Positions 9,786 through 18,027 of a stretch of DNA of 64,000 nt are shown here, piece by piece. The stretch is from contig VGYZ01000005.1 of the NCBI GenBank assembly GCA_016872795.1, forward strand, positions 18,731 to 82,730. Direction: 5' to 3'. Every line of letters begins with the position of its first letter. The first letter of the stretch is position 1. This DNA comes from Planctomycetota bacterium (lineage in GTDB: Bacteria; Planctomycetota; UBA1135; GCA-002686595). Below the pieces are notes generated by a model that was not told the origin of the DNA, did not search any database, and saw only the letters and a list, made by a program, of their open reading frames with translations. Both the position numbers and the translations under genes were made by a program.

Positions 9786-11434
9786 GGACGCACCTTTACG
9801 CTCGAGGGATTGCACCAAGGCGCCACGGCACGCAATGTCAGGCTCGAGCCCTCGGGCGCGAGCACGATCCACTCGCGTTCGGCGGAACTCTCACCGCCCG
9901 CCAGGGCAGCGAGCTCATCGAGCTCGCGCCCCGCGAGCAGATCCTGTCCGTCCTCCAGCGCGAGCTCGAGCGTCACTCCGCCGTGCGAGCGCACGGCGGA
10001 GCGTGCCGCGAGCGATGTCGGCAGACGCCCCGCGTTGCGCACTCGCGCGCGCAGCGTCGCGATCCGTCCGTCGCGTTCCGCGCGCACTTCGATCTCAAGT
10101 CGCGGCGCGCCTTGGGCGAGCGCGAGCGCGAAACGCTCGATCCCTGCGAGCGCGCGGGCCAGTTCCGAGGGCGGCGGATTCTCGATCGTCCAAGGCTTCC
10201 AGCCTCCGATGCGAACGCGCGCGCTGCCGAGCAAGTGCGGCGTCCACGGCACGAACGCGGCACCGCCGGTCACATCATCGACATAGGGCCGCCAGCGCAG
10301 ATCGCGCTCGAGCGGCGGACGCGAGGCGGGAGCCGCCGCGCGCTCGAAACGAGCATCGAGCATGAGTCCGGGCGTGGTCACGACCACGCCCGGGCCCCAC
10401 GGCGCGAGCTCGAGCGACAGGGCACCTCCGACGACGGCAAACCAGTCCTGCGCCACTCCGCCCTGATCGACGAGCCGCGCGGCGCGGCGCGACAGCGCGC
10501 CCGACTGCGCCCGCCCCGTGGCCGTGCGAAACTCGCGCACGCACAGCTCGTACAGCGCGCGATCGGGCACGGCCCAACTCTCGATCGCCGCCGTTCCGCC
10601 GGGACTGGCGAGCGCGCCGTGCGCCCCCTGGAGGGAGAGCACCGCGAACACTCGGCGCTCGAGCACGAAGTCCGCGAGCGCGCGCGCGGCGGGCTGGGAC
10701 AGGGGCAGCGTCCCCGTGCTCGGATCCGCGGCGGGACGCTCCAGCGGGAAGTTGCGCTCGAGCGCGACACCACCCGGACCGTCCTCGTTGTAGCGACCGT
10801 CTCCGTCGTCATCGCGCCCCTCTGGCCGCAGCGCGAGTCGCGGCGCATCGAGCGGGCCCGCCGGAACAAGAAAGCGATCGTCATCGGAGAGCACCCAGCC
10901 GCCGGCGGAATCCTCGACGAGCATCGACAGGATCAACCCGTCGCCATCGAGGTCATCGGGCCCGTCCTCGTCGACACTCCCGTCGCGATCGGTGTCCACC
11001 GGCGTGTCGTCGCCACCGTCGCCGCGCTGCTGCGTCCGATAGCGCGTGAGCGCGGCCCGCGCGGCACACGGAATCACGACCACGCTGATGTCGGGCAAGA
11101 GCGGGCTCGCTGGCGAACCGAGGGCGCGCGCGCAGGCCACGGCGGCCTCAGCGCCCGAGAGCGAGAGGCCGTCGAAACCGCCGAGCACGAGCAGCGTCGG
11201 TCGCCCGGATCGATCCACCGGACCCTTGCTCGCGATCTCGAACGCCACCACGCCCGCCGCCGCGAGCAGGGGGTGGGAAAGACGTGCCACGCGCGTCCCC
11301 TCGAGCGCGGCGAGCTCGTCGAGCGAGCGCTCGAGCTCCTCGCAGGTGCGATAGCGAGGCTCGTCTTGCCCCACGAGAGGACTCGCGCCGAGTGCGAGCA
11401 CGAGGAGGCGCAGGAACGGGCGCAGCGAGACCAT
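9782..11434 (-). CDS. M14-carboxypeptidase-like protein with Ca-type repeats, degenerate active site (copy 2)
   Basis: 550 residues from ATG 11434, which begins a clear signal peptide (MVSLRPFLRLLVLALGASPL). It resembles the M14 subfamily that carries acidic inserts: DTDRDGSVDEDGPDDLDGDG and DDDGDGRYNEDGPGG just before ALERNFPLERP, where true enzymes have DLNRNWP. The metal motif HxxE is GFDGLSLSGAE here, and the third ligand His is replaced (LSLQGAHG), while a Glu in the late LSLELAPWG remains. So the fold and calcium-like loops are kept but zinc binding is probably lost. C-terminal residues form an Ig-like domain. A TAAGAT box lies close to the ATG and no Shine-Dalgarno is visible, so the mRNA may be leaderless. 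Confidence 0.65.
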   Translation of the reverse strand: MVSLRPFLRLLVLALGASPLVGQDEPRYRTCEELERSLDELAALEGTRVARLSHPLLAAAGVVAFEIASKGPVDRSGRPTLLVLGGFDGLSLSGAEAAVACARALGSPASPLLPDISVVVIPCAARAALTRYRTQQRGDGGDDTPVDTDRDGSVDEDGPDDLDGDGLILSMLVEDSAGGWVLSDDDRFLVPAGPLDAPRLALRPEGRDDDGDGRYNEDGPGGVALERNFPLERPAADPSTGTLPLSQPAARALADFVLERRVFAVLSLQGAHGALASPGGTAAIESWAVPDRALYELCVREFRTATGRAQSGALSRRAARLVDQGGVAQDWFAVVGGALSLELAPWGPGVVVTTPGLMLDARFERAAAPASRPPLERDLRWRPYVDDVTGGAAFVPWTPHLLGSARVRIGGWKPWTIENPPPSELARALAGIERFALALAQGAPRLEIEVRAERDGRIATLRARVRNAGRLPTSLAARSAVRSHGGVTLELALEDGQDLLAGRELDELAALAGGESSAEREWIVLAPEGSSLTLRAVAPWCNPSSVKVRP

Positions 11435-11543
11435 GCCAACAGCAGATCTTATCGACCGCACCACCCAGCTGAGTCCAACCCGGCGCGCGGCCGACAGCCC
11501 GCGCGCGACGAGAGTCCCGCACCCGCCGCGCAAGCGTGGATCG

Positions 11544-11575
11544 GCCGGTGCCGGAAGGCCCGGCTCGCCCGGCCA
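11544..11575. terminator. Nested hairpin after smc
   Basis: GGCCGG (11544-11549) pairs with CCGGCC (11570-11575), and inside it GCCGG (11551-11555) pairs with CCGGC (11561-11565). It lies in the 171-base gap between the smc stop and the next gene on the same strand. No T-run follows. A weak terminator or attenuator is possible. Confidence 0.3.
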
Positions 11576-11605
11576 GCTCCCCCTTCCCGGCCGCCAGCCG
11601 CCTGC

Positions 11606-14600
11606 TCAGGCCTGCGGGCGGGCGACCTCGGCGTCGAACACACCTTCTGGCGCAACTTCGGGTGCAACCTCGGCAGCGATCGACGCTGCCGCCGGAGGAA
11701 CGAGCATGTACTCGGGCAGCGGCTCGTCGTCGACCGCCACGACGCGCGGAGCGCGCTCGGGCACCTCGTCGGCGGCCGTCGCCGCGACTCCGCTGGTGAT
11801 CTCAGGCACGAACTTCTCGACATCCTGAAACTGCACGGACACCCACGACGAGACGCCCTTGGTCTCCATCGTGATGCCGTACAGGCGATCGCAGGCGCCC
11901 ATGGTGCCCTTGTTGTGGGTCACCACCACGAACTGCGACTGCGTGCGGAAGGTCGAAATCATGCCGAGGAAGCGACCGACATTCGACTCGTCGAGCGCAG
12001 CGTCGACTTCGTCGAGCACGCAGAACGGGCTCGGACGAGAGCGGAACACCGCGAACAGAAGCGCGAGCGCCGTCATCGTGCGCTGCCCACCCGAAAGCAT
12101 GCGGATTGGCAGCATCTCGCGTCCCGGCGGACGCGCGGAGATCTCGACACCGGCCTCGAGCGGATCGACGCCCTGCTCGATCGCGAGGTCGGCCTTACCG
12201 CCTTGGAACAACTGGCGGAACAGATCGTTGAAATGCTTGCGTACTTCCTCGAATGTCTGCTCGAACAGTCGCTGACTCTCGATGTTCAGGTGTGCGAGCG
12301 CGTCGGCCAGCACCTTGCGCGATTCCTCGATGTCCCTGCGCTGTCCGGTGAGGAAATCCAAGCGCGTCTGCGACTCCGAGAGCTCGGCCACGGCGTCGGT
12401 GTTCACAGGTCCGATGGCGTCGAGCCCGCGCTTGAGCTCGGCGACTTCCTGCTCGAGCGCGTCGAGCGCGCCTTCCTCCGCGAAACGCTCCTCGGGCTCG
12501 AACCCGTGAAGCAACTCGACCTCCCCGATGCCGAGATCCTCGCGCGTGCGGACCACGAGTTCCGCTGCGACGAGCTCGATCTTCTGCGCGTCCATGCGCC
12601 GCTCCGAGAGCTCGCTCGCGAGCGACTCGAGTTCACGCGTCACCGCGTCGACACGCGCACGGAATACGCTGACGGCCTCGCGACCCGCGACCTCGGCCTC
12701 GCGCAGTTCCTTGAAGCGCGAATCTGCCGCCGCGCGCTCGACGAGCACCTCGTCGCCGCGCGTCCGAACGCGCGCCGCCTCGGACACGGCCGCATCCGCG
12801 GCCTCCGCCTGCTCCCGCGAGAGCCGCTCCGAGCGCTCGAGCTCCGCGCGCGCCTCCGACAGCCCGCGGTCGAGGTCGCGCACGCGCGTGTGCAGCGTCC
12901 CTAGCTCCGCGTTCTGGCGGATGACCACGCTCTCCGCCGAACTGGCGCTCGACTGCAGCGTCTCGAGGCGCGCCTCGAGCGCCACGCGCTCGGCGTCGAG
13001 AGTCGCGAGCCTCTCGTTCTCGCGCGCAAAGTTCGCTTGCGCGGTCGCGTGACGCTTCTGGGTTCCCTCGAGCTCGGAATCGAGTCGGCGTTCATCGGCG
13101 AGAATCGCCTCGTGCTCGCGCGTGAGCTGACCGGCCACGCGGCTCAAGTCGGCGAGGCGCGCCTTGGCAGTCTGCACCTGTGCGCGCGCATCGGTCAGTT
13201 GCTGCCGGCGACGATCGCACTCCGACTGCGCGTGCGCGCGGCGCTCGGCCACGACGCGGCGTTCGCCCGCGAGGCGTTCGAGCTCCACCGTCTCCTCCCG
13301 GATCGCCTTCTCGATCGCCTCGAGCTCGCGCGCAAATTCGGCAGCAGTCGAGCGACGCCCGACGGCGCCCTGCGTCACCTCGCGGTGCCCGCCGAACACG
13401 CCAGCGACGCTGACGAGGTCACCCTCGGGCGTGACGAAACGCCACTGCGGATGCTCGCGCACGAGAGCGAGCGCGAGCTCGAGTTCCTCGACGACGAGCA
13501 CATCACCGACGAGCAGCGCGGCGAGCGGCTCGAAGCCGACACTGCACTCGACCTCATCGAGCAGGCGCGGGAACGCCGCGAGCGCGGCGTCGCGCTTGGT
13601 TTGTTCGCGCGCGCCGATCCCGCTCGGCACATAGACGCGCACCTGTCCGCACTTGCGCTCCGAGAGCCAGCGCAGCATGCGGCCGGCGAGATCGGGCCCG
13701 AGCGTGACGAGTCCGAGTGCCGCCGGCCCGAGCGCCGCGTCGAGCGCGCGCGCGAGCCGCGTCGAGGTGCGCAGGTGGTCGGCGACCAGCCCCTTGAGCT
13801 GCTCCGGCTCGCAGGGGCCTTGTCCGCGGCGCGTGCCCTCGAGCAGCGCGCGAGCGCCCGCTTCGAGGCTCGAGCGCTCGTGTTCCATGTCCTTGAGCGT
13901 GTCGATGCGGCTCGAGATGCGCGCGCGCTCCACCTCGTGCTTCGAGCGCGTGGCGCGGCGTTCCTGCTCCTCGCGCTCGAGCGCCTGCTGCCCAGCCTGC
14001 AAGTCGTGCAGCGATGTTTCCGCCACTGCGAGGTCATTCTGCCCGTCGATCACGCGGCCTTCGGCGGCGGCCTGATCGCCCTGCAATACCTCGACCTCGC
14101 GACCGGACTCCTCCATGCGCAGCTGCGCGCGCTGCAAGCGCTCCGACAGACTCGGACGCGACAGTTCGATCGTGCGCTCGAGGTTCTGGGCCGCGGTGCG
14201 CTCGTTGAGGTGCGAGAGCACGAGCTGGTTCTGGCGTTCGCACGATGCCCGCAGCTCGCGCTGCGTGTTGCGCGTCTCGCGCAATGTCACCTGCTCGCCG
14301 TCCGCCGCGCTGCGCGACTGCGAGAGCTGCTCTTCGATCGCCGCGGCCCGCGCGCGCACATCCGCGATCTCGATGCCGCGCGTCTGCACGACGCCCCCGA
14401 GCTCGAGCGCCCGGCGCGCCTCGCCTTCGGAGCTGCGGCGAAGGTCCGCCGCGCGGGACTCGAGCTGGCGCTGACGCTCGGCGCTCTCGCTGTCCTCGCC
14501 GACGAGACGCCGAATCTCGCCCGAGAGACGGTCGATCTCGGCCGAGATCGTCTCCTGCTCGCGCTCGCGAGCGCTGACATCGGCCTCGCCGTCGGCGCGC

Positions 14601-15382
14601 AAGCTCTTGAGCTGCTCGCAGCGCGCCTCGAGCGCCGAAATCTGCTCGGACAGGCCCGCGAGAGCGCTGCGACCCTCGTGCAGGCGATGCTTGAGGTAGC
14701 GCGAGCGCCGACCCTTCCACAGCTCGCGCGCCGCGACGAAGCGCTCGGCCTTGCCGGCCTGGATCTTCAGCGAGCGCACGCGGCTGCCGAGTTCTTTGAG
14801 CACATCGTCGAGGCGCATCAGGTCGCCCTCGACGCGCTTGAGCTTGGCGTCGGTTTCCTTGCGCTTGACCTTGTAACGGCTGATACCGGCAGCTTCCTCG
14901 AAGATCGCGCGGCGATCGAGCGAGTTGGCCGACAGCGCCGCGTCGATCTTGCCCTGCTCGAGCACCGCGTAACCACGGCTGCCGAGCCCCGTGTCGAACA
15001 GCATGTCGCGCACGTCCTTCAAGCGCGCGCGCTCGCCGTTGATCAGATACTCGCCCTCGCCCGAGCGGTACACGCGGCGCGTGATCGCCACCTCCAAGCC
15101 CTGCTGGGCGATCGTGCCGCAGGTGTTGTCGAGCACGAGCGTGACTTCCGCGACATTCATCGGCGGGCGCGAAACCGAGCCCTTGAAGATCACATCGGAC
15201 ATCTCGCCACCGCGCATGGACGTGGGGCGCGTCTCGCCGAGCACCCAGCGCACGGCATCGACGACATTCGACTTGCCGCATCCGTTGGGGCCGACGATGC
15301 CGGTGAGAGAATCGTAGAAGTTGAGCGTCGTGCGATCGGCGAAGGACTTGAAGCCGAACAGTTCGATGCGTTGCAGTCGCAT
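11606..15382 (-). CDS. smc: Chromosome segregation protein SMC
   Basis: 1258 residues, full SMC length. The N-terminal head has Walker A GPNGCGKS (about 31-38) in the context LTGIVGPNGCGKSNVVDAVR. Two long Arg/Glu-rich coiled coils flank a hinge (around residues 500-640; GPAALGLVTLGPDLAGRML). The C-terminal head has the signature LSGGQRTMTALALLFAVF and Walker B PFCVLDEVDAALDESN. It entraps and compacts DNA with ScpA/ScpB, which are not in this window. After the head there is a roughly 70-residue Ala/Pro/Glu-rich tail that is probably disordered and not usual for SMC. It begins two bases after the upstream ATP-cone gene ends, so they share a transcript. Confidence 0.97.
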   Translation of the reverse strand: MRLQRIELFGFKSFADRTTLNFYDSLTGIVGPNGCGKSNVVDAVRWVLGETRPTSMRGGEMSDVIFKGSVSRPPMNVAEVTLVLDNTCGTIAQQGLEVAITRRVYRSGEGEYLINGERARLKDVRDMLFDTGLGSRGYAVLEQGKIDAALSANSLDRRAIFEEAAGISRYKVKRKETDAKLKRVEGDLMRLDDVLKELGSRVRSLKIQAGKAERFVAARELWKGRRSRYLKHRLHEGRSALAGLSEQISALEARCEQLKSLRADGEADVSAREREQETISAEIDRLSGEIRRLVGEDSESAERQRQLESRAADLRRSSEGEARRALELGGVVQTRGIEIADVRARAAAIEEQLSQSRSAADGEQVTLRETRNTQRELRASCERQNQLVLSHLNERTAAQNLERTIELSRPSLSERLQRAQLRMEESGREVEVLQGDQAAAEGRVIDGQNDLAVAETSLHDLQAGQQALEREEQERRATRSKHEVERARISSRIDTLKDMEHERSSLEAGARALLEGTRRGQGPCEPEQLKGLVADHLRTSTRLARALDAALGPAALGLVTLGPDLAGRMLRWLSERKCGQVRVYVPSGIGAREQTKRDAALAAFPRLLDEVECSVGFEPLAALLVGDVLVVEELELALALVREHPQWRFVTPEGDLVSVAGVFGGHREVTQGAVGRRSTAAEFARELEAIEKAIREETVELERLAGERRVVAERRAHAQSECDRRRQQLTDARAQVQTAKARLADLSRVAGQLTREHEAILADERRLDSELEGTQKRHATAQANFARENERLATLDAERVALEARLETLQSSASSAESVVIRQNAELGTLHTRVRDLDRGLSEARAELERSERLSREQAEAADAAVSEAARVRTRGDEVLVERAAADSRFKELREAEVAGREAVSVFRARVDAVTRELESLASELSERRMDAQKIELVAAELVVRTREDLGIGEVELLHGFEPEERFAEEGALDALEQEVAELKRGLDAIGPVNTDAVAELSESQTRLDFLTGQRRDIEESRKVLADALAHLNIESQRLFEQTFEEVRKHFNDLFRQLFQGGKADLAIEQGVDPLEAGVEISARPPGREMLPIRMLSGGQRTMTALALLFAVFRSRPSPFCVLDEVDAALDESNVGRFLGMISTFRTQSQFVVVTHNKGTMGACDRLYGITMETKGVSSWVSVQFQDVEKFVPEITSGVAATAADEVPERAPRVVAVDDEPLPEYMLVPPAAASIAAEVAPEVAPEGVFDAEVARPQA

Positions 15383-15384
15383 GG

Positions 15385-17469
15385 TCAGCGGGAGGGACCG
15401 CTCGCGCGCTCGCGCGCGGGCGCTTGTGTGGTGCGGATCTCGGGGTCGAACAAGTGGGACTCTTCGGAGGCCACGGAGGACGGCGGAACGCGCTCGTGAT
15501 CGCCGGAATCCTCACGCAACCGGTCGAAACGGCGCCAGGACTCCACGAGCGACAGCGGACCGCCGCGCGAAGTGTCCTCGGGCAGGGGATGCAGGGCTCC
15601 GACCTCGACGGTCGAGAGCAGCACGGCTTCCGCGGACCACGGCGTGCGCCCGTGCACGGGCGAGAGCCGGTAACCGGCGACATACGGTGCGCGCGACGCG
15701 ACCGAAGCGATGTCGCCGAAGAGCAAGTGCTGGGCGTGCTGCGGCAGCGCCGCATCGAGCTCCGCGAAGCGCGCGCGAGCCTGCTCGCCGAAGTACGGGG
15801 TGAGCGCCACAGCGATGCGTTTCGCATCCCCCGCGCGCTGCAAGGCCTCGGCGAGGAATCCCACCACCCGCGCACCCTGGTCGGGCCGCACATCGCCATC
15901 GCCGAGCGTCGCGAGCGCTTCGCGCAGGCCCACCGGAGTCACCGCATAGGCGAGCCGCCCGCGCAAGTCGCCGGGCCGCGAGCCGCGCGTGCGGCGCTGG
16001 AACGCCGCGAGGTCCGCGAGTGCCTCGACGGCCGCCCTGACCGCGCCCGAGAGCAACTCGAGCGCGCGGTCTTCGCGCCAGGGCCCCGCGCGCAGCGCGA
16101 TGCGCGGCAGGTTGATCGCGACCGCGCCGCCACATGTGAGCGTCGCGCGCTCGTGCGCGTGGCGATGCAGGCCCGGCCCCACGCACGCCACCGCCTCCGT
16201 GCCCCATGTCGGCACCAGCCGACCCGCGAGCAAGAGCGACTCCACGGCCGCGAGATAGGCGGGATCTCCGCCGCGATCTTCGAGCCGCCGCGCGAGATCC
16301 GAGTGATCGATGAACAGCCGCGGTGCAAGGCCCATGTGCGGCAGCGCGGAGAGCGCCTCGATCAGGCGATCGGTCGCCGTCTGCGAACGCGCACCGCCGC
16401 CGCCGACCTGCAGGTCGAGCGAGCGACCGGCCGCGCTGGCGCACGCGCACAGCGCGCGCAGCCACATCTCGAGAGCGGAGCCACGCGAGCTCGCGCACAG
16501 CGGCGCGAGCAGCGCCGACGCGTCCTCGAGCACGACGCCATGCGCGACATCGCGCGCCACGAGCGCCAGCTCGTCGAGCACATCGTAGGGAGCATCCGCC
16601 TGCGCGCCACCCGCTTGCAGCAGCGTCGCCGGAACCGCGCACCACAGCGCCTGCTGCGGGCGGCCGAGGTCGAGCACATGCAAGTCGCCGGCGAGGTGCG
16701 CGCGCGCGCTCTCGTCGCTCAGAACCTCGTGCAGCGCGAAGCGCCGCAGCACATCGCCCGCGATGCGCTGGTGAATGCCGCGCTCGGCGAGTTCCTCGCC
16801 CTGCGGTGCGCGCGCGGGATCGAGCGGCGCGTCTTCATGCGCGAGCGCGTTGCGCAGATCGAAGCTCGGCAGGCCGTACGAAACCTGCCGCCGCAGCGCC
16901 GCGGACAGGCCGAGGTCGAGCAGCTCGTTGTCGACGAGCTCGCGCACGAGCGCGGTGGACACCTGCCTCCAGCGTGCCGCGAACACGCGCTCCTCGACGC
17001 GCGTGGCGACTTTCTCCGCGAGCTCGCGCGGCAGCTGAGCCTCGTTGATCAGCGCCGCCACGATGCGCACCTTGCTCCAAGCCTGCGTGCGGTCCTTGGC
17101 CTGCACTTCGACGGGCTGCTTGCCCGAAGCATCGCCGTCGTGCACCGACAGCGCCTCGCGCGCGCGCGCGCGCCGATCGCGGTAGAGAATGTAGGTCTTG
17201 GCGACATTGGCTCGGCCGAGTTCGATCAGGGCCTGCTCGACCAAGTCCTGAATCTCCTCGATGCCGGGCACCGCGGCACCCGGCGGAGACTGCGCGCCAT
17301 AACGCCCTTCGAGCGTGAGCGTGACGACGCCGGCAATCTCGCCCGCGAAGCCCGGATCGACCTCCCCCGCGGCCTCGAGGGCCTTGGAGACGGCGGCGTC
17401 GATCTTGCGCGCGTCGAAGGGCACCTCCCGTCCGTCGCGCTTGCGCACGCGCGTCGGCACCCTACGCAC
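15385..17469 (-). CDS. ATP-cone protein related to anaerobic ribonucleotide reductase (NrdD-like) without glycyl-radical site
   Basis: 694 residues from a GTG that overlaps the end of nrdR by eight bases. Residues 1-100 are an ATP cone (TRVRKRDGREVPFDARKID), and a second cone-like part follows (AWSKVRIVAALINE). The core has NrdD-like phrases: FDLRNAL, HVLDLGRP, FIDHSDLARRLE, and CGGAVAINLPRIALRAGPW. Class III reductases end with a zinc-binding Cys cluster and a glycyl-radical RxxGY motif; neither is present in the last 100 residues, which run into a Ser/Pro-rich tail. So it cannot work alone as a standard class III enzyme. Roles as a regulatory or pseudo-reductase subunit are possible. Coupling to nrdR supports a nucleotide-pool role. 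Confidence 0.75.
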   Translation of the reverse strand: MRRVPTRVRKRDGREVPFDARKIDAAVSKALEAAGEVDPGFAGEIAGVVTLTLEGRYGAQSPPGAAVPGIEEIQDLVEQALIELGRANVAKTYILYRDRRARAREALSVHDGDASGKQPVEVQAKDRTQAWSKVRIVAALINEAQLPRELAEKVATRVEERVFAARWRQVSTALVRELVDNELLDLGLSAALRRQVSYGLPSFDLRNALAHEDAPLDPARAPQGEELAERGIHQRIAGDVLRRFALHEVLSDESARAHLAGDLHVLDLGRPQQALWCAVPATLLQAGGAQADAPYDVLDELALVARDVAHGVVLEDASALLAPLCASSRGSALEMWLRALCACASAAGRSLDLQVGGGGARSQTATDRLIEALSALPHMGLAPRLFIDHSDLARRLEDRGGDPAYLAAVESLLLAGRLVPTWGTEAVACVGPGLHRHAHERATLTCGGAVAINLPRIALRAGPWREDRALELLSGAVRAAVEALADLAAFQRRTRGSRPGDLRGRLAYAVTPVGLREALATLGDGDVRPDQGARVVGFLAEALQRAGDAKRIAVALTPYFGEQARARFAELDAALPQHAQHLLFGDIASVASRAPYVAGYRLSPVHGRTPWSAEAVLLSTVEVGALHPLPEDTSRGGPLSLVESWRRFDRLREDSGDHERVPPSSVASEESHLFDPEIRTTQAPARERASGPSR

Positions 17470-17932
17470 CCTCCGGACGACGCTGCTCGAGGATCGGGTT
17501 CAACTCGTCGAGGAACTGCACTACATCCTTGAACTCGCGATACACGCTCGCGAAGCGCACATAGGCGACCTGATTCAAGCCCTTCAGTTCCTCCATCACG
17601 AGGTTCCCGATCACGGAACTCGGCAGCTCACGGTCGTACTCTTCCTGACAGCGCGCCTCGATGCGCGCTGCGGCCTTCTCGAGCTCCTCGGTCGAGACCG
17701 GGAGCTTCTCGCAGGCGCGCATCATCCCCCGCAGCACGCGCTCGCGCTCGAAACGCACCCGCTCGCCGTTCTTCTTGATCACCCGCAGTGGCGTCTCCTC
17801 GGCGCGCTCGTAGGTGGTGTAGCGCAGGTAGCACTCGAGGCACTCCCGGCGACGGCGGATCGAGGCCCCTTCGAGGGCGGCGCGGGAGTCGACGACTCGG
17901 TCGTTGTCCTGCTTGCAACGCGGGCACTTCAT
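17462..17932 (-). CDS. nrdR: Transcriptional repressor NrdR
   Basis: 156 residues with the two NrdR domains. The N-terminal zinc ribbon has Cys pairs MKCPRCKQ and RRECLECYLRYTTYER. The ATP cone follows (PLRVIKKNGERVRFERERVL) and ends with YVRFASVYREFKDVVQFLDE. NrdR senses ATP/dATP and represses ribonucleotide reductase genes at paired 16-base boxes. A near-consensus box lies 35-50 bases upstream of this gene, indicating autoregulation. The downstream ATP-cone gene overlaps it by eight bases. Start at ATG 17932 is fixed by the CPRC motif at residues 3-6; the upstream extension of the open frame does not match the family. Confidence 0.97.
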   Translation of the reverse strand: MKCPRCKQDNDRVVDSRAALEGASIRRRRECLECYLRYTTYERAEETPLRVIKKNGERVRFERERVLRGMMRACEKLPVSTEELEKAAARIEARCQEEYDRELPSSVIGNLVMEELKGLNQVAYVRFASVYREFKDVVQFLDELNPILEQRRPEGA

Positions 17933-17966
17933 GGGGCGTTCCGGCCAGACCGGAGGGCCGTGGATC

Positions 17967-17982
17967 CTACAATATCTTGTGT
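17967..17982. promoter_or_regulatory. NrdR box upstream of nrdR
   Basis: CTACAATATCTTGTGT matches the published NrdR-box consensus acaCwAtATaTwGtgt at 13 of 16 positions. It is AT-rich in a GC-rich gap and sits 35-50 bases before the nrdR start. NrdR usually binds two boxes spaced about three turns apart; I do not see a convincing second one. Confidence 0.7.
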
Positions 17983-18027
17983 CTGGAGGGCGAAACCAGT
18001 CCGACCGGCTGCGCCCCCCGCCCAAGG

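Noticed and set aside
9983..12904. 973-codon plus-strand frame
   Set aside because: Antisense to M14-like copy 2 and smc; composition of a shadow frame.
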